64,000 bases of DNA, taken from Amylostereum areolatum (lineage: Eukaryota > Basidiomycota > Agaricomycetes > Russulales > Stereaceae). Below, piece by piece: positions 20,410 through 32,800 of the stretch. Both the position numbers and the translations under genes were made by a program. Location: assembly GCA_012932865.1 (NCBI GenBank), contig SAXG01000042.1, positions 248,001 through 312,000 of the forward strand, read 5' to 3'. The notes under the pieces were generated by a model. That model saw only the letters and a list, made by a program, of their open reading frames with translations. It did no database searches and was not told the origin of the DNA. How positions within the stretch are numbered: position 1 is the first letter of the stretch; each line of letters begins with the position of its first letter.

Positions 20410-22679
20410 CTACTTCCCCGACTTGCCATACCTGCTCGCGTTCCTAATCCTTTCCCCGTACCTCCAAAGCAAAAACGGCCTGCGCACAGCGCCGATGAGC
20501 ACGTCGTGAAGCGACAGGAAAGCGAAGAAAGAACGTACGCAGGACACCCGATGGCGATCGCGATGACAGCCAGGATCGTGTCGCCCTTGCCATACCCCAG
20601 CGCATCGTACATCGCAGGCGCAAACAGGGGGAACCCGAACCCGCACACGGAACGCATGAAATTGACCGCGGCGAGCGCCGAGGCGGCGTAGAGCGGGAAG
20701 GTGTCGATGATGTACGCTTGGATGCTCTGAAAGGTCATGATGAGCCCCGACCCAAATATGGCTATGCCCTACATACCACAGATTTAAAAAAACGAGTTAG
20801 AAGGAGGACGGGAGAGGAAGACGTTAACGCACAATGTCGGGGACGATCCAGTGGACACTGCCCCGCGCCGTCCAGCCCGTGATGAGCATGCCTATGGGGA
20901 GGAGAATGGTGCCGGGTACGACGGTGACTATACGCAGGGGCATCGCGAGCGATGAGCGTGCATAAATGGTCAGAGGCGATACGAAAACCCACTGAGCCGA
21001 AACTCGGGCTTCCCGACGCCGTCGTTCTTCGCTTTCAGTCGGCGATAAACCCTGTCGAGCATCCGCGCGTTGATCTGCGAGGAGATCGTCACCCCGACGC
21101 CGAGCGCTATGTAGTTCAGCCCCGCAAAACCGACGGGCTGGGCATAGACACCCTCGAAAATGCTGGGAAGAGTCGTGAGGAACACTGGCCGCGGCGTCAA
21201 CTCAAGGCAACGGTACTCTCTTTCGGTGGACTCACGGTAGTAGGTACCGTAAATAAAGGCCATGTACAGGCCGAGGAGCTTGATGATGGTTTCGTAGTAA
21301 AAGAGCATGAACGGGCGCGTCATCGCCCTGGAGAACACCGACTTCCAGCTAGAGGTCGATGGACCGTTAGCTCTACTCGGGTATCGGAAAAGGAGCTCGG
21401 AGGATTGTGTACGCACTCTCTGGACTGTTCCTTGGAGAAGACGGTGCGAACCTCGATGCGATTCTCGATATCCTGGGACTTCCGTATGCGCTCTGCGCGC
21501 CATTCCAGCAGCACAGGCGCGTACGCTGGTGTACCGACGTCAGCCCTCGCCCACGACAACAGCCAAGAACAAATAGAACAAAAATAAGATAACCGCACTT
21601 TCTCTCAGGTAAACCAAGCCAGCGAGCTGAACGCACGCATCTGCGATCGTCGTCGCGTAGAACTGGCAGCGAAACGTCAACGTTTTCGAGGACGGTGAGC
21701 TTCAAGATAGCACAACGCGACCGGGCCTACTTACCACCCATCGCCACGTCGATTTCTGCCCGATCCAAGCTCCCGCGATGGGACCGACGATCGGCCCGAA
21801 CAGCGGGGCAAGGCTGTAAATCGACACCGCCTGCCCCCGTCGTTCTGGGGGGAACAGGTCGCCGAGAACGCCGCCTCCGACCTGGCGCGATGCGATATGC
21901 GTCTCAGTCACTGCTAACAAGGGGGGCAGCGGGCTCGGGAAAAAACACGTACGGAGAGGGGCGCGGATCCGCCCAAGCCGGCCAGAAACCGGAACGCGAT
22001 GAGCTCGCCCTGGTTCTGGGCGAAGCCGCACGCCAGGTTCCACGCTGCAACAGAGAATGGTTATTGAATGAGAGTCTGTCCGCCCGAGAAACATCCGTTA
22101 CCGCCGACGCACCGAAGTACCACATATTCGCCAGTTGCAACACGCGGGAGCGGCCGTATATCTCGCTGAGCGGGCCGAGTATCAACGGACCAAACGCTGT
22201 GACCACCCTCAGCACGCGACTCATATGGAGAGAGGCCCGGAAAGGAGGGAAACGCACCGTACGCGAGCACGAACACGCTCGTCGTCATAGCGAGCACGGC
22301 CGAGTTCGCGATGTGGAACTCGTGCGCGAGTTGCTGGGCGCAGGGCGCGATCATGGACGACGACACGGGGGAGATGAACGTGAACGCGGAGACGATGAGC
22401 GCCGAACGCCATTTCTTGAACATGGTCCAGCTACCGGGGAAAACATGAACTGGTCAGGATCGAGCGGCCCAGGAATTCAAGCAAGGGCGCGTGCACGCAC
22501 TTTCGGGGGTTCCCTGGATCGTTGGGCCCGTCCCAGTCCACGATGAGCATGTCCCCATCCTTGCGCACGCCGGAAGAGTGCTCTTCGATCGCGGTCGAGG
22601 AGGGCGACTTGGGTTCCGACCAGTGCCCGTCGCGCGACGAGCCGCCGCCGTGCGCCTTCTCGTCTTCTTGGTTCGACAT
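20410..22679 (-). CDS. MFS transporter, DHA1 type, copy 2
   Basis: Twelve exons: 22679-22501, 22430-22258, 22196-22113, 22044-21953, 21881-21735, 21662-21599, 21525-21417, 21348-21236, 21184-20993, 20927-20833, 20768-20539 and 20479-20410; 516 codons, 515 aa. Exons 2-11 have exactly the same lengths as in copy 1; only the first and last differ. Motifs match (WDGPNDPGNPR-W, GPLSEIYGRSRVL, GPIVGPIAGAWIGQK, APVLLEWRAERIRKS). I start at ATG 22679 (MSNQEDEK); one at 22688 is also in frame. The role is export of small molecules by proton antiport, substrate unknown. The N-terminal ~60 residues are the least conserved part between copies. Confidence 0.88.
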
Positions 22680-24186
22680 GGATCGCAAACTGAATAGTAG
22701 TTGCAGTCTGACCGAGCTGTCCGTCAGAAGTTTCCTTGCGAACGGGGAGAGAGGGAGGGTTAGACGAGGCTGAGAGCGGGGAAAAGCTACGCACCGTCGC
22801 TGTCGATTATCCGTGGGGCTTTATACCCCCCCCCCCCCCCTCCCCCCCCCCCGACCGGGCCAGTCAGACGACGACCTTCGCCCGTCGCGAAACGAACGCG
22901 GAGGAAGGGACATTGGCCCGATGGCATGGTGAGCGTTCCGACGGAAGGGTGACGCGTGATCGCCAGGGGATAATTTTATAGACGGATTCAGGTTGGATTA
23001 GGATCGATCCTCGGTTTCGCGCCATACTTAAGTACATAATCAGCTACGTCATCGACAACGACCTCTCGGCACGGCTGGCACGCCGTTCGAGGTTGGCGCC
23101 GAAGAGTTTCAAAGTTCGAACACCCACCCACCGTGACGCGACAGCCTGTGAACGTGTGAACGCGGAACGTTAGCCAGAGCTGAACGGTCTCTGCGCCATA
23201 TCAATATGGTGGCTCTCATTTCGTCCCGCCGCGAGTGCGTCGGTTTTGAGGCTTACCGGCGGCGGCGCGTTCAACGACGCTGACAGTACTAGTGTGCGCC
23301 TAGCCCCTGGTATTGTAAGGAGCCTTTTTTTCGGCCCCAGCCCCGACGTCCGCCCTTCCTGGATTCAAAGAGTTCGCGCGGTGCGGTTCAGTGCTTACTT
23401 GTCCGTCGTGGACGGTACCGGTGCTGGTGCTATTGCTCGTTATACTCTTATATGCACCACGGTCTGCCATAACGAAGAAAATCAACCCAACGACACGGTA
23501 TGTACGCCGTTACGGATCCATGCGTCGACGCGTCTTGAAGCTTGAAGCTTGAAGACAGTCCGAAACGACGGCGAAAACGTAATCGGGAAATCGGGCGGAC
23601 GTGCCCACTGCCAAGTGGAAGGAACGGTCGAAGCTGGGGTCACGGAATCGAAGATGCTACAATTGCAGCGACCACTGCTACGCTGCGGGGGAGGAAAATC
23701 CAAAACGAGGGGCGTCGAGGGAGACGTATATGCATGTACAGCTACTTTAGCTAAGTAGGTAGGTAGGTTGCGCATCCGACGCATGCGGGATCGATCGAGT
23801 AAGTAAGTAGGTAGGCGACGGGGGGAAAGAGAAGAAAAGAAACCAAGGCAAGGGGCGGTATTATGTACAGCTTTCTTTTGGGAGGGGGAACCGGGGAAAG
23901 TTTCTAGAGTAGGAGCGCGCGGGAGAACGAGACGAGACGGGGGAGAAGGACAACTTGAACGCGGGGGGAGGGATGCGAGAGCGAGCCCGAGAGCGACGAG
24001 AAGAGAAGAGAAGAGGATAAACATACGGCAAGAACGGGGCCAACAGAGCAGGCACGACGGGGGCGAACCAGAACAGAAAACACAAAAAGAAGAAGGAAAA
24101 AAAAACAGAAAGCAGAAAGAAAAAGGAAACGGCCACTAAATGCACGTAAACAACGGCGGGGAGGAGGAGGCGTCGCCCCGCCCCCT
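22680..24186. other. 1.5 kb intergenic with simple repeats
   Basis: It separates MFS copy 2 from the velvet gene. It holds a C-tract (22826-22852), GTAG/AAGT tetranucleotide runs near 23753-23815 and a long purine-rich stretch (~23820-24130), probably the velvet 3' UTR. ORFs here show no domain. Confidence 0.45.
22826..22852. repeat. Poly-C tract
   Basis: C15, one T, then C11, upstream of MFS copy 2. A simple-sequence tract prone to slippage and sequencing error. Confidence 0.9.
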
Positions 24187-26926
24187 TCACGCCTCCCTCT
24201 CGTCCGACGTCAGCATACTCCCAATACTCAACCTGCCCCTCCCCCTCCCCTCATCCTTCCACCTCTCCCTCCCCGGCACCGGCACCGGCACCGGCACCTC
24301 CTCCCGCTCCCCCCTCAACGGCGCCAACCGCACCCTCTCCCCGTTCGGCCCGCGCTCCACCGTCTCCCGCGCCGCCGACGCCGACGCCGCCTCCGCCCAC
24401 TGCTGCTGCTGCTGCTGCGCCTGCGGATGCTGAGGCGGCACGCCCTGCTGAGGCTGCTGCGGCTGCCCGGGGTACGCGCCGTACCAGCTCCCGGGCGGCG
24501 GCTGGTGCGGGTGGTAGTACGGCGGGTTGTAGTACGGCGGCGGGGCGGACCCCGCGGGCGCCGCGGCGGGCCCGGGCGGCGGCTGGTAGTACGCCGCGGG
24601 CGCGGCGCGGGGCGACGGCGGCGGCGCGGGCTGGGGCTGCGCGGGCGCGGGGACGGGCGTGGGGTGCGCGGAGGCGGCCTGGGCGGGCGGCGGCGGCTGC
24701 GGCGGCTGCGGCGGCGGGTACTGGTACGCGCCTGCGGGCGCGGAGGTGCGCGGGGAGCTGGTGGGGACGGCGGGTGGGGCGACGGTGGCGGGGTGGCCCG
24801 GCGGCGGATGCGCGGGCGGGGGCGCGTGCGTGGGCGGGGGCGCGGGCGCGTACCCCGCGTACCGGGGGTCGTGCGCGTAGTACTCGGCCGGTCGGTGTTG
24901 AGGGGGGTAATAGTACCCTTGGGCGGTGCCCGGCTGGGGAGCGTACACCGAGGGCGGGTTCGCGTACTGATAGTACGGGTCGGGGTGGCGCGAGGCGGGG
25001 GGGCCGTAGGGCTGGGCGTAGTGGTAGTATTCGTGAGCGGGTGGGGCCCACGCGGAGTATTGGTAGGGGGCCGGGTGGGGTGGAGGCGGCGGCGGCGGCG
25101 CATAGTGCGCGACGTGGGGTGGAGGATGGTGAGGCGGGGGAACGTGGTGCGCGTGGGGAGGGGGAGGCTGGTGGGAAGGGGGAGCTTGCTCGTAGTGTCC
25201 ATGGTGATAGGTCGGCGGAGGCGGAGGCGGCGCGGACGCCGAGCTGCGTGCGTGCTCGTACGTCGCGCTGATGGTGGCCGGGGCGGAGGGGGGCGCTGGA
25301 GCGGCTGGGGCCGCGGTGGAGGTTGTCGATGACGACGGAGGTAGGCTGGCCGTGGACGCCGCCGCCGCGGCGCTCCCGCCCGGCGCGAGCGCGGGATCGA
25401 TGCCCCACTCGTTGCTGCTGGAGCTGGGCGGGGGGATCTCCTCCGGCGGCTCGGCCGTGCGCTGACGCTTGACCTCGCGCTCGTCTCGGTCGCGCGGCTC
25501 GCGGGGGGACGACTCCCAGCCCTTATGGTCGCGCTCCGGCTCGCGCTCGCGCTTGTTGTCCGGGCGCTCCTTGCGCGGCGCGGAAAGCACGGCGAGCGCG
25601 TTGTGGGTGTTGGTCGTGTCGGCGTGCTCGTCGTTGCTGTCCTCGTCGTCGGGGATGGGCACAGGTTGGGGAATGGGATGAGGAATGGCGGCGAACCCTG
25701 TCGCGCCGATGACGCCGGGACGGGGTTTGCGTTGGCGAATGTCCTTTCGTATGCGGATCTTGATGCCTTGGTCGGCGAGGGAGCACGACAGCGGAGTCGA
25801 CTCTGCGCGAAGTCAGCTGCTGTGAATAGCCCCGAAGCGGCCCAACATACCCTCCATCCCTGGGAACTTCTTCGCCGTATACACATAAAACGGGGTGGAA
25901 AATATGGACTTGCAGTGCTGCACGTTGGATCTGGAAAAACGGACGTTGAACATCAAGCTAGGAGGAGAGACCGGGAGAGACGAAGTGGATAGAGACACCG
26001 TGTGCAGGAGGGTGATCGAGCAGGAGAGGCAACGGAGAGGCAAGCATAGGAAAGGGGCCGATATTCCAGGCTGATGCCCCGTAAACTGGCGCCGGGAACA
26101 ACGATTCCTTCCCTGGGGTCGCTTCTCCGTTGAACCTCCACACCGGATTCGTAGCAAGACCCCCCACTACCCATCCTCCCCTGCACAACGCCGAGAACAA
26201 GGGAGAAAAAAAGCACACACCCGACGACCTCGAACAAGCTCAGCTTCAACCGATACGACCCCTCCTGCCGCACGCTCAAGTCCGGAAACACGAAAAAGCC
26301 CGCGTCGCGATTCTCGTTCTCCGAGTCCTTCAAATGGTACAGCGAGGACACGACCGAGCCCGTCGTGCACCGCGTCTTGCCGTCCTGTCCGTGCCGCGCG
26401 TGCTCGGTTGAGCGCCTCGGAAAGATATAGACAAACAGAAATGAAGACCGCGGGCGCGGACCGCCAACGCACCTTCATCCAGTGCAGCTCCGTATCCTCG
26501 TCGGGCTTGGCGAGGCTCGCGAACATGAAGTAATACGGATTTTGGAGGTATCCAGAGTGGAAGCCGGCGGGGGTGAGCATCGAGGCGTCGAGGGGGCCAT
26601 CGTGGTGGGAGGGGGGTGGCGGGGGCGGGGGCGGTGGAGGGGGATGGGAATGGGGGGCGCCGTGTGGCGGGGGCGAGGGGGAAGGGGAGGGCAAGTTGCG
26701 TCGTGACTTGTCGATGACGCGGAGTTGCACGATGGGCGGGGGGTCAATAGGGCGGCGATCGGCTGCTTGTGAACGTTAGGGACGGTGCGGAGGGGGCGGA
26801 GGGGGGGGGCGGGAGGCGGGAGAGGCGGGACATACCGCCGACGCCACACATTCGGGCCTGTTTCGGCTGCTGGCGGACGTGGAGTTCGTAGTCGCGGGGG
26901 CGGGGAGTGGGAGGAGGGCCGTCCAT
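24187..26926 (-). CDS. Velvet-family regulator, VelB/VosA-like
   Basis: Five exons: 26926-26836, 26765-26473, 26402-26221, 25930-25851 and 25802-24187; 754 codons, 753 aa. The velvet domain fills residues ~12-230: [36 protein letters not shown], a Pro/His loop, [60 protein letters not shown] and [20 protein letters not shown], followed by [13 protein letters not shown] long disordered insert between the first two blocks is typical of VelB. The next ~500 residues are Pro/Tyr/His/Ala-rich with many PYY and PPP motifs and a short poly-Gln (QQQQQQ), ending in [12 protein letters not shown]. Velvet proteins are NF-kappaB-like DNA-binding regulators of development and secondary metabolism. VelB and VosA cannot be told apart by eye. 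Confidence 0.9.
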
Positions 26927-29887
26927 GGTCTGGGGCGGGGCGTGGGGGGCGTGTCAAAAACTGCCGTTTCTCGGGACGCGGGCGAGCCAGACTTATAAGC
27001 ACGCGCGCGCGGCCGGCCCCCATCAGATAGCCCAGACGAGTCAGTTCCGTGGACACGGCACCATCCAGGCACACTTCCCACAGCTCCGGCGCATATGTAT
27101 TGGACACGTGCCTCATACATACTCCCCCCCCCTCCATCCATCTGTCATCTAAGTACCTCCATCTACTTACCTCCCTCATCCCCGCACCCGCTCCCAAGGC
27201 TCTTGCCACGGTACCCCTATCCACATCCGTTTCACAAATTATCATAAAAGTCCCGCCATCGCCATCGCCGATTCGCCCACGTCCCCACACCCGTTCATCG
27301 CCATCGTCACGCACACGCACACACCCCGGAAAAGAATAAGCGACGGCGTTAGCGACGGACGCGGAGACAAAGAGCACAACAAGCAGGCGCGCAGGAGGAG
27401 ACGCGCACGGGCAGTCGAGGGCGGACACAATAGGCCAAGGACCAACAATAAGTGGCCGTCCTAAAATGGAAGCCGCGGCGGGCAGGGCCCCGGTCCGAGC
27501 AATGGGCGATACGCACGCGGCAACGCCCTGGGAGCGCCCGGGGCGGCCACCAGCGGCGATTACCCGGCGCGCGAAACCGTCGACGGTTCGACGACGAGTC
27601 CGAGGACCAAGTAGCCCATAGAGCCATGAAGGTGCGAAAGAAGGGGTGGGGGCAGAATGGGAACTGGGGAACGGGAGCGCACCGAGCCTCTCGAAGATCT
27701 CTGCCTCCGACGCCGACGCGACGATGTGTCCTGGGAATGCAAGGGCGTGTGAGCGTGATTCAACCCAACCCCGCACGAATACAATCAAAAAGAAGAAGTG
27801 AAAAACAAGGAAGCGGAGCGAATCAGGCAAGAAGGAAACCGCGAGTGGGGACGCGGGTGATGTGGGACGGGTCCTCCACGGGCGTCTGGATGGATCGGAT
27901 GCGAGGATAATGCCAGAGGTCGAGGGAGGGGGGGCCAGCGGGCTGGGTGGGACGCCTTGCGCGCAGGGATGATGTGATGTCCTGATTCCCTCGCCCAGAT
28001 ACAGGGGGAGGCGTGTGCCCCCGAGTACAACACCCGGTGGGGGGGCCCATATCAACACCCTGACCCATCTCTCGGTGGCCGTGGCCGCTCGTCCTCGGCC
28101 TCATCCCGCCCCATCGTCCTCGACATCGACACAAAAAAACCCTCGCCACCGTGCGCTACGCAGTCAATGCACAGCCCCGCCATCTCCCCATCTCCTCCTC
28201 GTCCCATCGCCCCGCCATCACCCTCCCCCAACGCGTCCCACGCCCTCCTCATCCCAGCCCATCAGAACGTCCCCCCGGCCCGTTATGACCTGCTTCTTCT
28301 CCCGCGCCCGAAACTCAGACCCGAGCTTCCATCTCCCCGTCCCTAGGGCGCATGTCCGCCGGCATCTCACCAGAACCGCGCGCGCGCTGAGTCCCAAATC
28401 GCCCCCGCCTGTCCTCCCAAACCCAAATCCCGCCCGCTCGCCACGCGTCAACTTCCATTCCGGGAACCCGCCGCGAGGGGGAGGGGCCGTGCGCGCGGCG
28501 CTGCAGCCTGCCGGTCGTCCAACGATGATGTCATCTATCCCTCGGCGCGTCCGTCCCGCGCGCGAACCTTCGACTCGAGTCGTGCTGCCATTCCCCCGTC
28601 GACCGCCGTGCAGACGCTGAAAGACCGCGCCCCTCCCGCACAAAAAGACGCGCTGCGAGGTGGGGTGGGGTCTCCTATCAGGCGCCCGAACGACGAGCTC
28701 GCGCGCGAATCACGTGTATCATGCGTCGATAGGAAAGGTCCGAAGGAGCGTCCAGACCAGACGTTCAGACGGCAGGGGTCACGAACGCCCGCGCGGTTGG
28801 GAAGAACGACTGCCGTGGCCTGGAGACCTCGTCCCCGTCCGTATACGCGGACCCGTTTTGACATTTTCGGACAAGAGGGGGGGGGGGCACACGGGCCCAA
28901 ACATAGGAGCTGGTGTGTGTGTGACGGATGCGGGAGATGGAATTGGAAAGGAGACACCATCGGATGTCGATAACGGGGCGTGATAAACCGCCTCGGACTT
29001 GTGCGCGCCCCGTCACGCATCGTGGCAAAGGAGGCAGCAGCAGCACCCTCTCGAACGCGAGGGGGAAAATATGACGTCGGCGTGAGGGGGGGAGGTGCGC
29101 AGAAAACGTTGCCGATGCGTTGGTAAGAGTGACGCATGGCCGCGATGCCGGGCCCGTTCCCCGCTCGGTCGAGGGGGGGGGAGAAGGTGTGCGCGAACGG
29201 AAAGTGCCGAGCTCGGTGGATGTGGCGAGCGGCGAGCGCGACCTTCGAGCAGGGAAACGGAACCCGCGGCAAACGCCGGCAAGGACCCTGGACCCGCACC
29301 TTGCACCGCCGGACGAATCCCAGGACAAGCACACGCCTCCGCGCCACCCAAACCCTGCCATCGAACGCGCGGGGAGCCGCCAGATCCGAAAGACGCGATC
29401 CCATCCCCGATGCCCCCCTCTCCCCTCCCTTCGCCGGAACGGGAAACCGGGGGCGCCGCCGCCCCCCCTCTAAGGTTTCTGCCATCTCGGGATCGGGGTC
29501 CCCAAGGCGCGGCGTGGCGCGGCGCCAGATCGCATCGACGCCCGCCTGTCAAACGCAAAGCAAGGCGGTGCGCCAGGTCCTGGGCCGGAGCTTGGAAGCT
29601 GCTCATTCGAACCACGACCGTGGGCTGGTGTAGGCCCGCGCATCTAGTGGCGTGCGCGTGGTCCTTGGGATCCTCCTCGTCGAACGTCGAGGGGACGAGG
29701 ACGGCAGGCGTTGGGGTTGGAGGGCTGTGCGAGTCCGGATCCGGATCCTCGGTTGCATCACCCAGATGCGAACGCGTGGAAGGTGCGCACACAATGCGCC
29801 CGGGGCGAGTATCACGAGAGAAAAAGTGGGGAAAAGAATAAGAAGAAAAAGAGAGAAATTGGGCGAAAGAGTACCGTATTGGGGGGG
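26927..29887. other. 3 kb GC-rich upstream region, no gene supported
   Basis: Several long ORFs run on both strands (e.g. 26475-28058 minus, 29095-29841 plus). They overlap each other, are Arg/Pro-biased as expected of GC-rich sequence, and lack domains. The stretch probably includes a long velvet promoter and 5' leader. Anything 3' of the broken polymerase gene near 29.6-29.9 kb could be its lost C-terminus, but I cannot find it. Confidence 0.4.
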
Positions 29888-32800
29888 CTAAACACAGTGG
29901 GCGTACTCACCAGGATGAAGCTTGACGGTCCTGTTCTCGGCGGAACGGATGACACCATCGTAGAGCCCGCGCTGGTTCAGCGAGTACCCCATCTTCTGCG
30001 CCTTCAGCCGCATCGACCGGTTGAACTGCGCGCACAACCACGAATCACGCATCAGCACACACATACACACACGCACACACGTCCCGTCCGCACGGCGCGC
30101 AAAAAACCCACAATATCGTCTCCCTGGATCCCCCGTCAGATGATGAAATACGGTGGGGCGGGAGATGACGCACGGTGTAGTAGATCAGCGCCGCGCCGCG
30201 GCTTTCCCAGGGAACCGTCAGGATGTCTGTGGCATCGACGGTAGTAGTCAGGCGCCGGGTGATTCGCGGTGTAGGCGGACAGGGGGAGACTGACCGATCC
30301 TACGTCTCAGACGCTTCGACGACGCGTCCTCGCCCGGGACGAAGGGGGCGCAGGCATAGCCCGCGATACACGCACTCCAGGTCGTCGAAATCAGAGGGGA
30401 TGGACAGGTCTTCGGTGAGGATCCCCGCCGCGTGGAGCCGCTCGAGCAAGTCGTACAAAACGCCTGCAAGCGTCCGATACGTATTGTCGTAAATGCGCAC
30501 TGAAACGAAAAAGGAGAAGCACGAACCCGCGTGCGTTTTGCCGCCATTTGTCGGGCGCGTGATGAGGACGTCGATGTCGCCGCACGTCGACTTGCCCCTA
30601 CAGTACACGGTCCGAGCATGAACAGAACACTACGCCGAGAACTGCGTGCGGATCTCGTACCTGCGATAGCTTCCCATGATCTCTATAAACAGATCCGCGT
30701 CCAGAGACAGCGCTGTGGGGTTTCAGATGTCAGATATATCCGGCCTGCACCGCATGCGCGTGCATGGAGGCCTCACCTATAGGCTTGATGGCGTCGAAGA
30801 TCGCTCTTGCTTCGTCGCGCGGACATGCGGGTGTTGATGTCTGTTGCGACACGGGAGCCCAGTCAGCGTTTCCTCGCCGTCTCCGGAGAATGGGGAGCAG
30901 CGCACCGTCGTAGAACTCCAGTCCGATTTCTTGCACGCTCGACAGCTTGATCCCGCCTTTGCGATCGCGCACGTCGTCCAGCGTGCGGCACCCGGCGCGG
31001 TACCACGAGTAAGCGACTTGCGGTCCTGCACGTCCGTCGTCAATATCCCGCGGAAGGAGCAGCAAGCCCGAAGGGGGGGGGATACGTGCCAACGCCGTAG
31101 ATTCCGCTCAACACTTTGGCGACTTGGACGTCCTCGGTGCGCTTCCGCCGCGATCCGGCGCAGCTCCCCCGTATTGATGATTTCCATGATCTGGCGCGGC
31201 CGTCGCGCGCGTCGTTCAGCTGAAGCAGGAAAACGGCCACGCGTCGCGTCGAGGCTGGAAAAGCCTACCTTGGTGGCGGTCTTGTCGCCCACCCCGTTGA
31301 TCGACCGCGCTTGCTTCTCCGACGTGATACGGTGCGGATAGGCTTTGAGGGCACGGATGGCTGACGTAGGACGAGGGGAGGGAAATCAGCGCACGCGCGA
31401 CGACGGGAAACGAGGATGGACCTTTCGAGTACGAGAACACCCTCCACTTGTCGTCGTCGGATTGCTTGGCGCGATGCAGCTCCGTGAGCTCGCTCAGCTT
31501 GAATTACATGCACGTTCATGAGCGATTCTCTCGCCTGAACGAGAGGTAGCGTGGTCACCTTGTCGATGACATCTTGGTTGACGCACTCGTCCGCTTTTGC
31601 GGACTCGGCGGGACGGTCGCATAAGAACCCCTATATGTATACGTCCGTTCAAAAAAAAACGCATTTATTCTAGGAGGAAGGTGGACGTACCTTTAACTTT
31701 GGGTTCTTCGACGAAAGTGAAATAGATGTGGCCGTGGCGACTTCAGCGGACTAAGTATGGAAGGGGAGCGGACGGGGTGAGTGAAGGCATTTGATGGGAG
31801 AATGCAGCAAGTACCTCAGCGGCCAATTCTGCCTTTGCCAAATCTTCAAACTCTGCTAGCGGATCACCTGGTTTACGCGGTTGGGGAGCGACCGACCCCG
31901 ACGAGCTAAACGAATACCATCATCGACTCAACGGTGCTCCCTATTACATAGCAGACTATATGCACTCACGAAGCGCGCCGGGCCCCTCCTCCCCCGCCCT
32001 CGTCGTCTTTCCGCTTCCCCTTGTCCTTCGGCGGGCCCATGTCGTTCTTCACAGGCGGGATGCGTTTGGCAAAACAGGCGTGCATGAACTCGTGGTCCAT
32101 CTTCGTGCGCACGCTCCCGCCGGCCTCGCGCACGCGCTTCGCGGAGAGGACCCAGTCCCAATTGAGCACAGGGATGTGCTCCGGGATGTCGTCCAGCTTT
32201 TCGAGGCCGAGCGCGTGCAGGGTGAGGCGCTCGTTCGTCGCGCTGATGATGTGCGTCACCTCCGCGGGGTCGAACTCGGGCACGACCGTCCCGCCACGCG
32301 CGTGGATCTGCACGATGGCCGGTACGTTCAGCACATTGGCGGCGGGCGGACGCGGGAAGGGGGAGAAGACGAAAAGCGACGCACGTAGCTCATCCGGTTG
32401 CGCGTCGACGCGATCGCCGAGCGGGGATCCCCTCCGACGTAGAAGATCTTGAACCCGTTCAGGACGGGCGCCGTGCTGCTCGGCACGGGCCTCTCCGCGA
32501 GCTCCCGCGCGAACTGCACCGGCGTGCGCGGTTCGGGCTTCTCCTTGGCCTTGCTTTTGCTCTTCGTCTTCGCGACTTTGGGCGCGGCGGGGGGCGGGGG
32601 CGGCGGACGCATGCGCATGGCTTTGAACTGTTGGCGGGAAGGGCCTGGGGCGGGCACCGGCACGGGGAGAACGGATGCGTTGCCGGGGGTGGTGATCGTG
32701 CTTGTTTCTACGAGTCGTGGGCGCTTTCGGGGAGGAGTGCGGCGATGAGGCGGGTCGGTGAAGGCGGACACATCCTGTATGGGAGAGCTCGGCGTGCGCG

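Noticed and set aside
24251..25408. Long ORFs in other frames over the velvet tail (385-523 aa)
   Set aside because: They are frame shadows of a Pro/Ala-rich low-complexity exon, with Arg/Ala-biased composition and no domains.
26475..28058. A 527-aa minus-strand ORF upstream of velvet
   Set aside because: It overlaps velvet exon 2 in the wrong frame and has no motif; GC-rich chance ORF.
29095..29841. A 248-aa plus-strand ORF
   Set aside because: Arg/Gly/Pro-rich with several overlapping rivals in other frames; no domain or splice logic.
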